Below, one piece after another: positions 6,959-13,792 of a stretch of 22,152 bases of DNA (positions are counted from its first letter, which is position 1; every line of letters begins with the position of its first letter). Below the pieces are notes generated by a model that did no database searches, was not told the DNA's origin, and saw nothing but the letters and a program-made list of their open reading frames with translations. Where the stretch lies: assembly GCA_004555535.1 (NCBI GenBank), contig SFHU01000048.1, positions 1 through 22,152 on the forward strand, written 5' to 3'. Both the position numbers and the translations under genes were made by a program. Origin of the DNA: Clostridiales bacterium (lineage in GTDB: Bacteria; Bacillota; Clostridia; Christensenellales; Aristaeellaceae).

Positions 6959-7843
6959 ATGCCCCGTCTTTACGTCGTCGCCACGCCGATCGGCAACCTG
7001 TCCGACATCAGCCCGCGCGCGCTCGAAACCCTCAAAGGCTGCGATCTGATCGCGGCGGAGGATACGCGCGTGACGCGCGCGCTGCTCAATCACTTTTCCA
7101 TCGACACGCCCTGCGTCTCCAACCATCAGCACAACGAGGAGCAGCGCGCCGCGTCGCTGCCGCAGCGGATGATCGATGAGGACCTGACCGTCGCTGTCGT
7201 GACCGACGCGGGAACGCCCGCCATCAGCGATCCGGGCAGCGTGCTCGTGCGCGAGGCAGCGGCGCTGGGCATCGAGGTGCTGGCTGTGCCGGGGCCGACG
7301 GCCATGGCGAGCGCGCTCTCCGTCAGCGGGTTTGACACGCGCGAGTTCGCGTTCTACGGCTTCCTCCCGCGCCAGAAGAAGGAGCTGCGCGACAAGCTGA
7401 CCGCCATGAAGCAAAGCGGCGTGCCCATCGCCGTCGTCCATGAATCGCCGCACCGCGTGATCGACCTCGTGCGCGCCATTGTGGAGACGCTGCCGGGCTG
7501 CCGCATCAGCGCGAGCTGCGATTTGACGAAGCTCTATGAAAAGACCATCCGAGGCACGGCGGAGGAGGTGCTCGAGCAGCTCCTCGCCAACGAGAAGGCC
7601 GAGAAAGGCGAATACTGCCTGGTGCTTGACATGAGCGGCGTTACGCTGGACGTGCCACAGGCCGCGCCGGACGCGAGCCTGGAGGCGCAGCTCTTTGAGG
7701 CGCTGATGGAGGGCTGCGACTGGCGCGAGGCGGGCGAGCGCCTGACTGCGCGCGGCGCGAAGCGAAACGACGTCTACCGCGCGCGCACAGCCGTGCAGCG
7801 CTTCCTTGAGGAGATGACCGGGGAGGATGAGACGGATGAATGA
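6959..7843 (+). CDS. rsmI: 16S rRNA (cytidine-1402 2'-O) methyltransferase RsmI
   Basis: RsmI methylates the ribose 2'-O of C1402 in 16S rRNA, the same nucleotide that RsmH modifies on the base. The 294-residue protein begins with the tetrapyrrole-methylase-fold signature LYVVATPIGNLSDIS. It continues with AAEDTRVTRALLNHF, the conserved NEEQRA, VTDAGTPAISDPG, and the SAM-site segment VPGPTAMASALSVSGF. The C-terminus carries the small helical domain with GAKRNDVYRARTAV. GGGAGGAAAAGCAC places the start at 6959. It is transcribed from its own extended -10 promoter and overlaps the nitroreductase gene by 8 bases, suggesting coupled translation. Length and motifs are normal. Confidence 0.97.
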   Translation: MPRLYVVATPIGNLSDISPRALETLKGCDLIAAEDTRVTRALLNHFSIDTPCVSNHQHNEEQRAASLPQRMIDEDLTVAVVTDAGTPAISDPGSVLVREAAALGIEVLAVPGPTAMASALSVSGFDTREFAFYGFLPRQKKELRDKLTAMKQSGVPIAVVHESPHRVIDLVRAIVETLPGCRISASCDLTKLYEKTIRGTAEEVLEQLLANEKAEKGEYCLVLDMSGVTLDVPQAAPDASLEAQLFEALMEGCDWREAGERLTARGAKRNDVYRARTAVQRFLEEMTGEDETDE

Positions 7844-8600
7844 AGCAAACACGACGATCAAGGCACTGATGGCGCGCAAGAGCGTGCGCGTCTTTGAGCA
7901 GGAGCCGATGCCGGAAGGAGACGTGCGCACGATCCTCGAGGCGGCTGTGCAGGCCCCGACGGCCGGCAACATGACGCTCTGGACGGCCATCCGCGTGACC
8001 GATCCGCGCAAGAAGCAGGCGCTGGCCGACTCCTGCGACCATCAGCCGTTTATCGCGACGGCGCCGCTGGTGCTCGTCTTCTGCGCGGACTACAAGCGCT
8101 GGTTTGATCTCTTCGGGACGATCGGGGCGGATCAGCTCGGCGAGCCGCTGCGCCGCCCCGGCACGGGCGACTTCCTGCTCGCCGCCGTCGATACGGTCAT
8201 CGCGGCGCATGCCGCCGTGGTCGCGGCGGACGCGCTGGGCTACGGCTCCTGCTACATCGGCGATATCCTCGAGAACTGCGAGACGCAGAGGGACATTCTC
8301 GGCCTGCCGGCATACGTCAAGCCCGTGTGCATGGCCGTCATCGGCAAGCCGACCCAGCAGCAGCGCGAGCGCAGAAAGCCCGCGCGCTTTGCCGTCGATG
8401 ACGTCGTCCATGAAAACAGCTATCGCGCCTGCGGGGCGGAGGGCATGCGCGCCATGCTTGAGGCGCGGCAGGGCCTCTCCGGCGAGGACTTTGACCGCTG
8501 GCTGCTGGCGTTCACGAAGCGCAAATGGAACTGCGATTTCAGCCGCGAGATGACGCGCTCCGGCGCACAGATGATCGAGGACTGGAACGAGGGAAAATGA
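7836..8600 (+). CDS. Nitroreductase-family FMN oxidoreductase (NfsA-like)
   Basis: The 254-residue product has the nitroreductase fold pattern: an N-terminal MARKSVRVFEQEPMPEG, where the R-S-x-R region binds the FMN phosphate. It then has ILEAAVQAPTAGNMTLW, APLVLVFCAD, a central helix with DTVIAAHAAVVAADALGYGSCYIGDI, and a basic C-terminal region (GKPTQQQRERRKPARFAVDD). This resembles the NfsA/FRP subgroup of NAD(P)H-dependent flavin or nitro reductases. The ATG at 7836 is chosen because GGGGAGG lies about nine bases upstream; the ATG at 7827 would overlap that site. It overlaps the end of rsmI and is followed by a strong terminator. The native substrate is unknown. Confidence 0.92.
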   Translation: MNEANTTIKALMARKSVRVFEQEPMPEGDVRTILEAAVQAPTAGNMTLWTAIRVTDPRKKQALADSCDHQPFIATAPLVLVFCADYKRWFDLFGTIGADQLGEPLRRPGTGDFLLAAVDTVIAAHAAVVAADALGYGSCYIGDILENCETQRDILGLPAYVKPVCMAVIGKPTQQQRERRKPARFAVDDVVHENSYRACGAEGMRAMLEARQGLSGEDFDRWLLAFTKRKWNCDFSREMTRSGAQMIEDWNEGK

Positions 8601-8631
8601 CCTGCGGATAAGCACGGGTGTGCCGTGAAGC

Positions 8632-8679
8632 GATCATGGGGTCAAGGGGCGAAGCCCCTTGACCCCATGATCCGTTTTT
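8632..8679 (+). terminator. Strong terminator after the nitroreductase gene
   Basis: A perfect 19-bp stem (8632-8650 with 8654-8672) with a GAA loop is followed by CGTTTTT. Its core AAGGGGC-GAA-GCCCCTT resembles the hairpin at 6692-6708. It lies between convergent genes and may also slow minus-strand transcription from the anti-sigma gene, though no T run is present on that side. Confidence 0.85.
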
Positions 8680-8691
8680 CTGCTGACAGAA

Positions 8692-9726
8692 TTATTCCTC
8701 CGCGTTCAGCGCGGGCTGCGCGGCCTGCGCCTCGTCCTCGACGAGCTGCACGGATTCGACCGTGCCGTCGCCGGCGCGCAGCGTCACGAGCACGCAGGGG
8801 GACGGCAGCGTCTGCGTCACAGGCTGCGCGTAACAGCGCACGACATAGCGCGCGACGCCGTCCGCGCTGGCGCGCTCGGCATAGAGCGTCGGGTAGGCGT
8901 AGTGCGTGCCGGTCTCGCCGAGCTGGGCAAAGGTGTCCCCCGCGGCGCTCAGGGCGGCGGACTGCGCATCCGCAGCGGAGAGCTCGCCGGAACGGGCCGT
9001 GCGCAGCGCGGCACCCTCGTAGCGGCGGGAGAACTCCGCCTGATTCTCCTGCGACCAGGTGAAGGCGTACGGGCCGAGCTTGTCATACCAGGCCTGCACC
9101 TCGGCGGATTCGCCGTTCAGATAGGCCGGTACAGTTGCCAGCCTCGGCGTGGAGAAGCGCAGCACGTCGCTGCTTTGCGCGTCCAGCACGACCGTGAACG
9201 CGCAGCCGTTGTCGTAGATGCTCTCCATGAGCACACACAGCGAAGGCGAACCGTCTTCCTCTGTCGTCTCCGACAGGCTGACGGTGTATTCGTCAAAGGA
9301 GAAGACGCTCGTGTCGCATTCCGCCTCAAAGCAGGCGCGCGCGGCGGCGATGGCCTCCGCTTCACTGAGCATGCCTGCCGGTTCGGGCTGCATGGTGGCG
9401 AGGGGCGCGGCCGTCGGCGCTGCGGTCGGCACGGAGGGCGCCTGGCTGGGCGCGGCGGTGACGGTGCCCGGCGCGACGGTGACAGGGGTCGTCTTGACCT
9501 TTTGCGCATTGAGCGCGAAGAGGCAGACGGGAATGGCGACCATGGCGACCAGCGCCATGGAGAAGACGAAGTCGAGCCGGCGGTGGCCTCTGGCGCGGAC
9601 GGTCACCTGCTGCGGCGCCTCCTGCTCGCGCACGGCGCTGAGTACGGAGCGCATGTCCCGCGCGTTGAAGCGCACGGCGGAGAGGCTCTCGTCGATGGCC
9701 TCGCGGCAGCGTGTATTGGATTTCAT
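8692..9726 (-). CDS. Membrane-bound anti-sigma factor-like protein
   Basis: The 344-residue protein has a cytoplasmic N-terminus (MKSNTRCREAIDESLSAVRFNARD onward) like those I know from Clostridia genes paired with ECF sigma factors. One membrane span follows at about residues 52-73. Next comes an Ala/Pro/Thr-rich linker at about 80-117, then an extracytoplasmic region of about 225 residues with two aromatic-rich segments (VFSFDEYTVSLSE; HYAYPTLYAERAS). It starts 16 bases after the stop of the sigma gene, so the two are an operon. By analogy with such pairs, it should hold the sigma factor at the membrane until an envelope signal releases it. No zinc-binding HxxxCxxC motif is visible. The signal and any protease are unknown; the role is inferred from gene order and topology. 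Confidence 0.8.
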   Translation of the reverse strand: MKSNTRCREAIDESLSAVRFNARDMRSVLSAVREQEAPQQVTVRARGHRRLDFVFSMALVAMVAIPVCLFALNAQKVKTTPVTVAPGTVTAAPSQAPSVPTAAPTAAPLATMQPEPAGMLSEAEAIAAARACFEAECDTSVFSFDEYTVSLSETTEEDGSPSLCVLMESIYDNGCAFTVVLDAQSSDVLRFSTPRLATVPAYLNGESAEVQAWYDKLGPYAFTWSQENQAEFSRRYEGAALRTARSGELSAADAQSAALSAAGDTFAQLGETGTHYAYPTLYAERASADGVARYVVRCYAQPVTQTLPSPCVLVTLRAGDGTVESVQLVEDEAQAAQPALNAEE

Positions 9727-9742
9727 CGAGATCAGCCCCTTT

Positions 9743-10267
9743 CTAGGAAATGTCGGAGAGGGTTTCGTCGCTGAGCAGCTTGCGCAGCTTCGCCTGCGCC
9801 TGCTGCAATCGCCGGGTCGCGGTGGCGGCGGAGATATGAAGCGCCTGCGCGCAGGCCTTGAGGCTCAGCCCCTGATAGTAGTGCAGCAGCACGATCTCCT
9901 TGAGCTTGACCGGCAGCGCGGCGATGGCCTGGGTAATGGCGAGGCTGTCCTCGTGCCCGGGATAGACGCAAAGCGGCAGCTCCTCGATCGCCTTGCGCCG
10001 GTCGATGTGGCGCATCCAGGAGGAGCGGAGCGTGTCCTTGCAGGTGTTGATGGCGATGCGCATGAGCCAGGGGCGCTCCGAGCGGATTTCACCGCCAAGC
10101 AGCTGGTCGATGTGACCGTAGGCCTTGATGAAGGTCTCCTGCGCCGCGTCCTCCGCTGCGCTCAGGTCGCGCAGGTAGACGCAGCACATGCGCTTGACGC
10201 AGTCGCCGTACTGCTCCATCAGGCGCACGAGCTCCGCCTCGCGCGCTTCTTCTGTATAGGCTGGCAT
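9743..10267 (-). CDS. ECF-type RNA polymerase sigma factor
   Basis: The 174-residue product has sigma region 2 at about residues 14-80, with YLRDLSAAEDAAQETFIKAYGHID and WLMRIAINTCKD. Region 4 lies at about 108-166, with LPVKLKEIVLLHYYQGLSLKACAQALHIS and the helix-turn-helix ISAATATRRLQQA. Regions 1 and 3 are absent, which defines the ECF group. The start at 10267 has AGGAGGTGA eight bases upstream; a longer frame would run through that site. It is followed by the anti-sigma gene. A possible self-recognised promoter (GCAATT, 15 bases, CGTC) lies upstream, so the pair may be autoregulated. The exact ECF subgroup and the regulon cannot be read from the window. Confidence 0.93.
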   Translation of the reverse strand: MPAYTEEAREAELVRLMEQYGDCVKRMCCVYLRDLSAAEDAAQETFIKAYGHIDQLLGGEIRSERPWLMRIAINTCKDTLRSSWMRHIDRRKAIEELPLCVYPGHEDSLAITQAIAALPVKLKEIVLLHYYQGLSLKACAQALHISAATATRRLQQAQAKLRKLLSDETLSDIS

Positions 10268-10294
10268 CGCGCCTGTCACCTCCTCTGATGATAA

Positions 10295-10319
10295 GACGAA
10301 GGAAGCATGGGAAAATTGC
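10295..10319 (-). promoter_or_regulatory. Possible ECF-type autoregulatory promoter
   Basis: Read on the minus strand, GCAATT (10314-10319) and CGTC (10295-10298) are separated by 15 bases. CGTC is a common -10 core of ECF promoters, and an A/T run after -35 is also typical. Transcription would start about 20 bases before the sigma start codon. No sigma-A hexamers are seen on this strand. Confidence 0.4.
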
Positions 10320-10420
10320 GGCAAAAGAAATTTTTTTTTCGCCCCTTGGCGCCGGATCGCGCCGCGTGCGGGGAAAATGGAAATGATGATTGACTTCGAC
10401 GTTTTTTCACAATCCTGCCC

Positions 10421-10449
10421 TTGTCATGACGCTTTGCGGTGGTTACAAT
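10421..10449 (+). promoter_or_regulatory. Sigma-A promoter of dnaK
   Basis: TTGTCA (10421-10426) and TACAAT (10444-10449) are separated by exactly 17 bases; each has one mismatch to consensus. The leader to the ATG at 10528 is about 70 bases. No CIRCE operator (TTAGCACTC-N9-GAGTGCTAA) is seen, so HrcA control is not supported. Confidence 0.75.
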
Positions 10450-10527
10450 ACAAGAGTACGGCGCGGCGGGGCGGGTTTAGACTGCCGCTGGGCCGGTCAA
10501 AGAGCATCATAAAGGCAGGTTATCATA

Positions 10528-12318
10528 ATGGGCAAGGTCATCGGCATCGATCTGGGTACGACCAACAGCTGCGTCGCCGTCATGGAAAACGGCGAGCCGG
10601 TCGTCATCCCCAATTCGGAGGGCGGGCGAACGACGCCTTCCGTCGTGAGCTTTACAAGGAATGGCGAGCGCGTCGTCGGCGAGGCGGCCAGACGCCAGCA
10701 GACCGCGCTGGCGGACAGGACGATCGTCTCCATCAAGCGCGAGATGGGCAAGGACACCCGCGTGAAGATCGACGGCAAGGGGTATACGCCGCAGGAGATC
10801 TCCGCCATCATCCTGCAGAAGCTGCGTCGGGACGCGGAGGCGTTTTTGGGCGAGCCTGTCTCGCAGGCGGTCATCACCGTGCCGGCCTACTTCACCGACG
10901 CGCAGCGCCAGGCGACCAAGGACGCGGGGCGCATCGCGGGGCTGGAGGTGCTGCGCATCATCAACGAGCCGACGGCGGCGGCGTTCGCCTACGGCCTTGA
11001 TCACGGGCAGGCGCAGAAGATCCTCGTCTATGACCTGGGCGGCGGCACGTTCGACGTCTCGCTCATCGAGATCGGCGACGGCGTGATCGAGGTGCTCGCC
11101 ACCAGCGGCGACAACCACCTGGGCGGCGACGACTTCGACGCCCGGCTGACCGACTATCTCGTCTCCGAATTCAAGCGGACGGAGAAGGTCGATCTGACGC
11201 GCGACGCGGCGGCGATGCTGCGCGTGCGCGAGGCGGCGGAGAAGGCCAAGCGCGAGCTCTCCGGCCAGATGAGCGCGCAGGTCATGCTGCCGTTCCTCGC
11301 GCAGGACAGGAACGGCCCGCACCACCTGGATGTGACTGTCACGCGCGCGCAGTTCGAGGGCATGACCCGCGACCTCGTCGAGCGCACCTGCGGCCCCGTC
11401 AACCAGGTGATGACCGACGCGGCGCTTGAGATGGGCCAGCTCTCGCAGGTGCTGCTCGTTGGCGGCAGCACGCGCATGCCCGCCGTGCAGGAGATGGTCA
11501 AAAAACTGACCGGCAGGACGCCGAGCAAGACGATGAACCCGGACGAATGCGTCGCGCTGGGCGCGGCGCTGCAGGGCGGTAAGCTCGCCGGGAGCAGCGC
11601 GGGCACGGGCATGACCGTCGCCTCCCCCGCGCAGGACATCATCCTCATGGATGTGACCCCGCTGTCGCTGTCCATCGAGACGGTCGGCGGCGTCGCGACG
11701 AAGATCATCGACCGCAACACGACCATCCCCGCCAGGCACAGCCAGATCTTCACGACCGCCGCGCCGTTCCAGACGGCGGTGGACATCAAGGTGCTCCAGG
11801 GCGAGCGCCATTTCGCCCGGGACAACAAGCTGCTGGGCAACTTCCGGCTCAAGGGCATCCGCCGCGCGATGGCGGGCGTGCCGCAGATCGAGGTGACATT
11901 CGAGATCGACGCCAACGGCATCGTCAAGGTCTCAGCCAAGGATCTGGGCACCGGCAACTCGCAGGAGATCACGATCTCCTCGACCACGAACATGAGCGAG
12001 GACGAAATCAGGCGCGCGATGGAGGACGCCAGGCGCTACGAGGCCTGGGACAAGGAGCGCAAGGACGCGCTCGCCGTGCGCAACGAGGGCGAGCGGCTCG
12101 TCTACGAGGCGGAGAAGGCGCTTTCCAACCACAAGGACATCGACAAGGAAAAGAAGAAGCGCATCAAGGACGCCGCCGCCGCGCTGCGCAAGGCGATCAA
12201 CAAGACCAAGCCGGAGGAGATCACGGCCGCGCAGGCCGGAGAGATCCGGAGCCTTATCGATGCGCTGCGCGCCGACGCGGGCGATATCCTCCCGCCGCGG
12301 CAGGAGGGCGAAAACTGA
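10528..12318 (+). CDS. dnaK: DnaK-type Hsp70 chaperone, stand-alone paralogue
   Basis: Hsp70 proteins bind unfolded peptides in an ATP-driven cycle. The ATPase domain is intact: GIDLGTTNS at residues 6-14, VITVPAYFTDAQRQAT, NEPTAAAFAYGL, VYDLGGGTFDVSLIE and VLLVGGSTRMP. The substrate-binding domain follows from about residue 370 (DVTPLSLSIETVGG, RNTTIPARHSQIF, VLQGER, VTFEIDANGIVKVSAKD), and then the helical lid. At 596 residues it is shorter than usual DnaK (about 610-640). It lacks the acidic/Gly-rich tail and ends PPRQEGEN. An insertion, SSAGTGMTVASPA, sits just before the interdomain linker. No hrcA, grpE or dnaJ is next to it, so it may be a second DnaK or the main one relocated. It has its own promoter and terminator. 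Confidence 0.93.
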   Translation: MGKVIGIDLGTTNSCVAVMENGEPVVIPNSEGGRTTPSVVSFTRNGERVVGEAARRQQTALADRTIVSIKREMGKDTRVKIDGKGYTPQEISAIILQKLRRDAEAFLGEPVSQAVITVPAYFTDAQRQATKDAGRIAGLEVLRIINEPTAAAFAYGLDHGQAQKILVYDLGGGTFDVSLIEIGDGVIEVLATSGDNHLGGDDFDARLTDYLVSEFKRTEKVDLTRDAAAMLRVREAAEKAKRELSGQMSAQVMLPFLAQDRNGPHHLDVTVTRAQFEGMTRDLVERTCGPVNQVMTDAALEMGQLSQVLLVGGSTRMPAVQEMVKKLTGRTPSKTMNPDECVALGAALQGGKLAGSSAGTGMTVASPAQDIILMDVTPLSLSIETVGGVATKIIDRNTTIPARHSQIFTTAAPFQTAVDIKVLQGERHFARDNKLLGNFRLKGIRRAMAGVPQIEVTFEIDANGIVKVSAKDLGTGNSQEITISSTTNMSEDEIRRAMEDARRYEAWDKERKDALAVRNEGERLVYEAEKALSNHKDIDKEKKKRIKDAAAALRKAINKTKPEEITAAQAGEIRSLIDALRADAGDILPPRQEGEN

Positions 12319-12328
12319 AGGACAAAGC

Positions 12329-12364
12329 AAACGCCGCTTCCCCTTACGGAAAGCGGCGCGTTTT
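12329..12364 (+). terminator. Terminator after dnaK
   Basis: CGCCGCTT (12332-12339) pairs with AAGCGGCG (12351-12358), with short further pairing inside, followed by CGTTTTGC. It lies between dnaK and the convergent 44-residue membrane-protein gene. Confidence 0.75.
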
Positions 12365-12375
12365 GCGTCCTTCGA

Positions 12376-12510
12376 TCAATAGAACAGGCTGGACGCCACG
12401 TAGGGCAGAATCGCCGTCATCAGCAGCGCGCAGCAGGCCACCACCGCGATCACGCGAACCATCTTCTGCTTGCGCAGCTCGCGGGCGGTCTTCGTATTCT
12501 TAGAAGCCAT
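12376..12510 (-). CDS. Small single-span membrane protein (44 aa)
   Basis: On the minus strand the ATG at 12508-12510 follows GGGAGG about ten bases upstream, and an extended -10 promoter lies at 12541-12549. The product begins MASKNTKTARELRKQKMVR, a basic cytoplasmic-looking head. It then has one hydrophobic span at about residues 18-36 and ends VASSLFY. A basic N-terminus and a single anchor fit an inner-membrane microprotein. I recognise the general type from Clostridia genomes but cannot name a family. Having its own promoter, ribosome-binding site and stop makes it more credible than chance. Confidence 0.75.
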   Translation of the reverse strand: MASKNTKTARELRKQKMVRVIAVVACCALLMTAILPYVASSLFY

Positions 12511-12540
12511 TGGACTCAACCTCCCATAATTCTTTGCTTC

Positions 12541-12549
12541 ATTATAGCA
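12541..12549 (-). promoter_or_regulatory. Extended -10 promoter of the 44-aa membrane-protein gene
   Basis: On the minus strand the sequence reads TGCTATAAT, a perfect TATAAT with a TG extension, about 30 bases before the start codon. No clear -35 box is present, which is acceptable for an extended -10 promoter. Confidence 0.7.
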
Positions 12550-12657
12550 CAACCTCCGGGGAACGCATAGAGTTTTTTTCCCCTGCCCATTGAATTCGAA
12601 AAAATTTCACATTCCGGCAGGGATCATGCGCCGCCGTTCGTCCTGTAGACAGAGGCT

Positions 12658-13659
12658 TCATTCAAAGCGCAGCAGGTCGTGGGCGATGGGCATCTCAAAG
12701 AGCGCGGCGATGGCGGCGGGGTCGCGCGTCTGCGGGAGAATCCACATCAGCTTGGCGACGACGGCCTCGACGGTCATCGTCTGCGCCTGCAGGACGCCGG
12801 GCAGTCCGGCGGCGCGCGCGCCGACCTGATAGACCGTCAGGTCGCTGCCCTCGTGGGGCACCTGCGTGGTGATGACAATGGGCTTGCCCGCGTCGCTCCA
12901 GGCGCGCACGGCGGCGAGGAAATCCTCCTGCTCGTAGCAGGGCAGGCCGCCCACGCCGAAGCTCTCGATGACCAGCGCGTCGTAGCGCTCAAGCAGGAGC
13001 AGGAGCACATCCGGATTCATGCCCGGGATCAGCCGAAGCACGAACACCTGCGGGTCGAGCCGGTCAAAGAACCGCGGCGCGCCCGCGGGCTTCTCCCCGC
13101 GGATGTAGTGCAGGATGCGCCCCTCGCGCAGCAGCGCGATGTCGGGATAGTCGATCGAGGAGAAGGCGTTCATCGACTTGGTGCGCGTTTTGCGGGCGCG
13201 CGTGCCGGCGATGACGCGGCCGTCAAAGACGAGCAGCACGCCGAAGAGGGCGTCGTCCTGCGCGGCGAGGAAGGCGTCAAAGAGGTTGCGCCGCGCATCG
13301 GTGTCCTCGGAATAGATCGACTTCTGGGCGCCCGTGAGCACGATGGGCTTGGCGCTGTCCTGAATCAGGTAGGAGAGCGCGGCGGCGGTGTAAGCCATCG
13401 TGTCCGTGCCGTGCGTGACGACGAAGCCGTCGTAGCGGTCGTAATGCCCGCGGATGCAGGCGGCGATGGCGAGCCAGCAATCGGGGGACATGTTCGTCGA
13501 GTCGATGTTCATGAGCTGCAGCGCGTCGATGCGGCAGAGATTGCTCAGCGCAGGCACGCAGCGCAGAATGTCCGCGCCGGAGAGCTGCGGGGCGAGGCCG
13601 TCGCAGGTCGGCTGGCTGGCGATGGTGCCGCCGGTGGCGATCATCAGGATGGTCTTCAT
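12658..13659 (-). CDS. ansA: L-asparaginase, type I (AnsA-like)
   Basis: The enzyme hydrolyses asparagine to aspartate and ammonia. The 333-residue protein starts MKTILMIATGGTIAS, the first active-site motif with Thr12 as likely nucleophile. It has VTHGTDTMAYTAAALSYL with Thr85-Asp86 of the second motif, then LTGAQKS, and the C-terminal domain with ALVIESFGVGGLP and VITTQVPHEGSDLTVY. There is no signal peptide, so it is the cytoplasmic type. I set the start at 13659 because the family begins here. A longer frame to 13719 would place coding sequence across the promoter. It is transcribed from an extended -10 promoter divergent from the hydroxyacid dehydrogenase gene. Confidence 0.93.
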   Translation of the reverse strand: MKTILMIATGGTIASQPTCDGLAPQLSGADILRCVPALSNLCRIDALQLMNIDSTNMSPDCWLAIAACIRGHYDRYDGFVVTHGTDTMAYTAAALSYLIQDSAKPIVLTGAQKSIYSEDTDARRNLFDAFLAAQDDALFGVLLVFDGRVIAGTRARKTRTKSMNAFSSIDYPDIALLREGRILHYIRGEKPAGAPRFFDRLDPQVFVLRLIPGMNPDVLLLLLERYDALVIESFGVGGLPCYEQEDFLAAVRAWSDAGKPIVITTQVPHEGSDLTVYQVGARAAGLPGVLQAQTMTVEAVVAKLMWILPQTRDPAAIAALFEMPIAHDLLRFE

Positions 13660-13693
13660 GCACAAAGGGCCCTTTCCAAAGAGATTCGCTCTC

Positions 13694-13702
13694 ATTATAC
13701 CA
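13694..13702 (-). promoter_or_regulatory. Extended -10 promoter of the asparaginase gene
   Basis: On the minus strand the sequence reads TGGTATAAT, with a TG extension and a perfect TATAAT. A T-rich stretch (TTTTTG) lies at -35 distance. It faces away from the plus-strand promoter at 13728-13756, so the two could share regulators. Confidence 0.65.
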
Positions 13703-13727
13703 CATCCGGCCCGCGGCAAAAAGGGCT

Positions 13728-13756
13728 TTGACGGATACGCGAAGGAATGCTATAAT
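13728..13756 (+). promoter_or_regulatory. Sigma-A promoter of the hydroxyacid dehydrogenase gene
   Basis: TTGACG (13728-13733), a 17-base spacer ending in TGC, and TATAAT (13751-13756) form a near-consensus promoter. The start codon is at 13793, with GAGGAGG just upstream of it. Confidence 0.88.
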
Positions 13757-13792
13757 AGCGCAGGCTCCAGGAAACGGACGAGGAGGATCGCT

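Noticed and set aside
6785..8011. Minus-strand open frame (408 codons) opposite rsmI
   Set aside because: Antisense of a well-supported gene and runs into a repeat-rich spacer; no recognisable domain.
10268..10324. N-terminal extension of the ECF sigma factor beginning at 10324
   Set aside because: The extra 19 codons run through an excellent AGGAGGTGA site placed for the ATG at 10267, and the family starts there.
10268..10527. CIRCE/HrcA operator upstream of dnaK
   Set aside because: Neither TTAGCACTC nor its partner GAGTGCTAA is present in the spacer.
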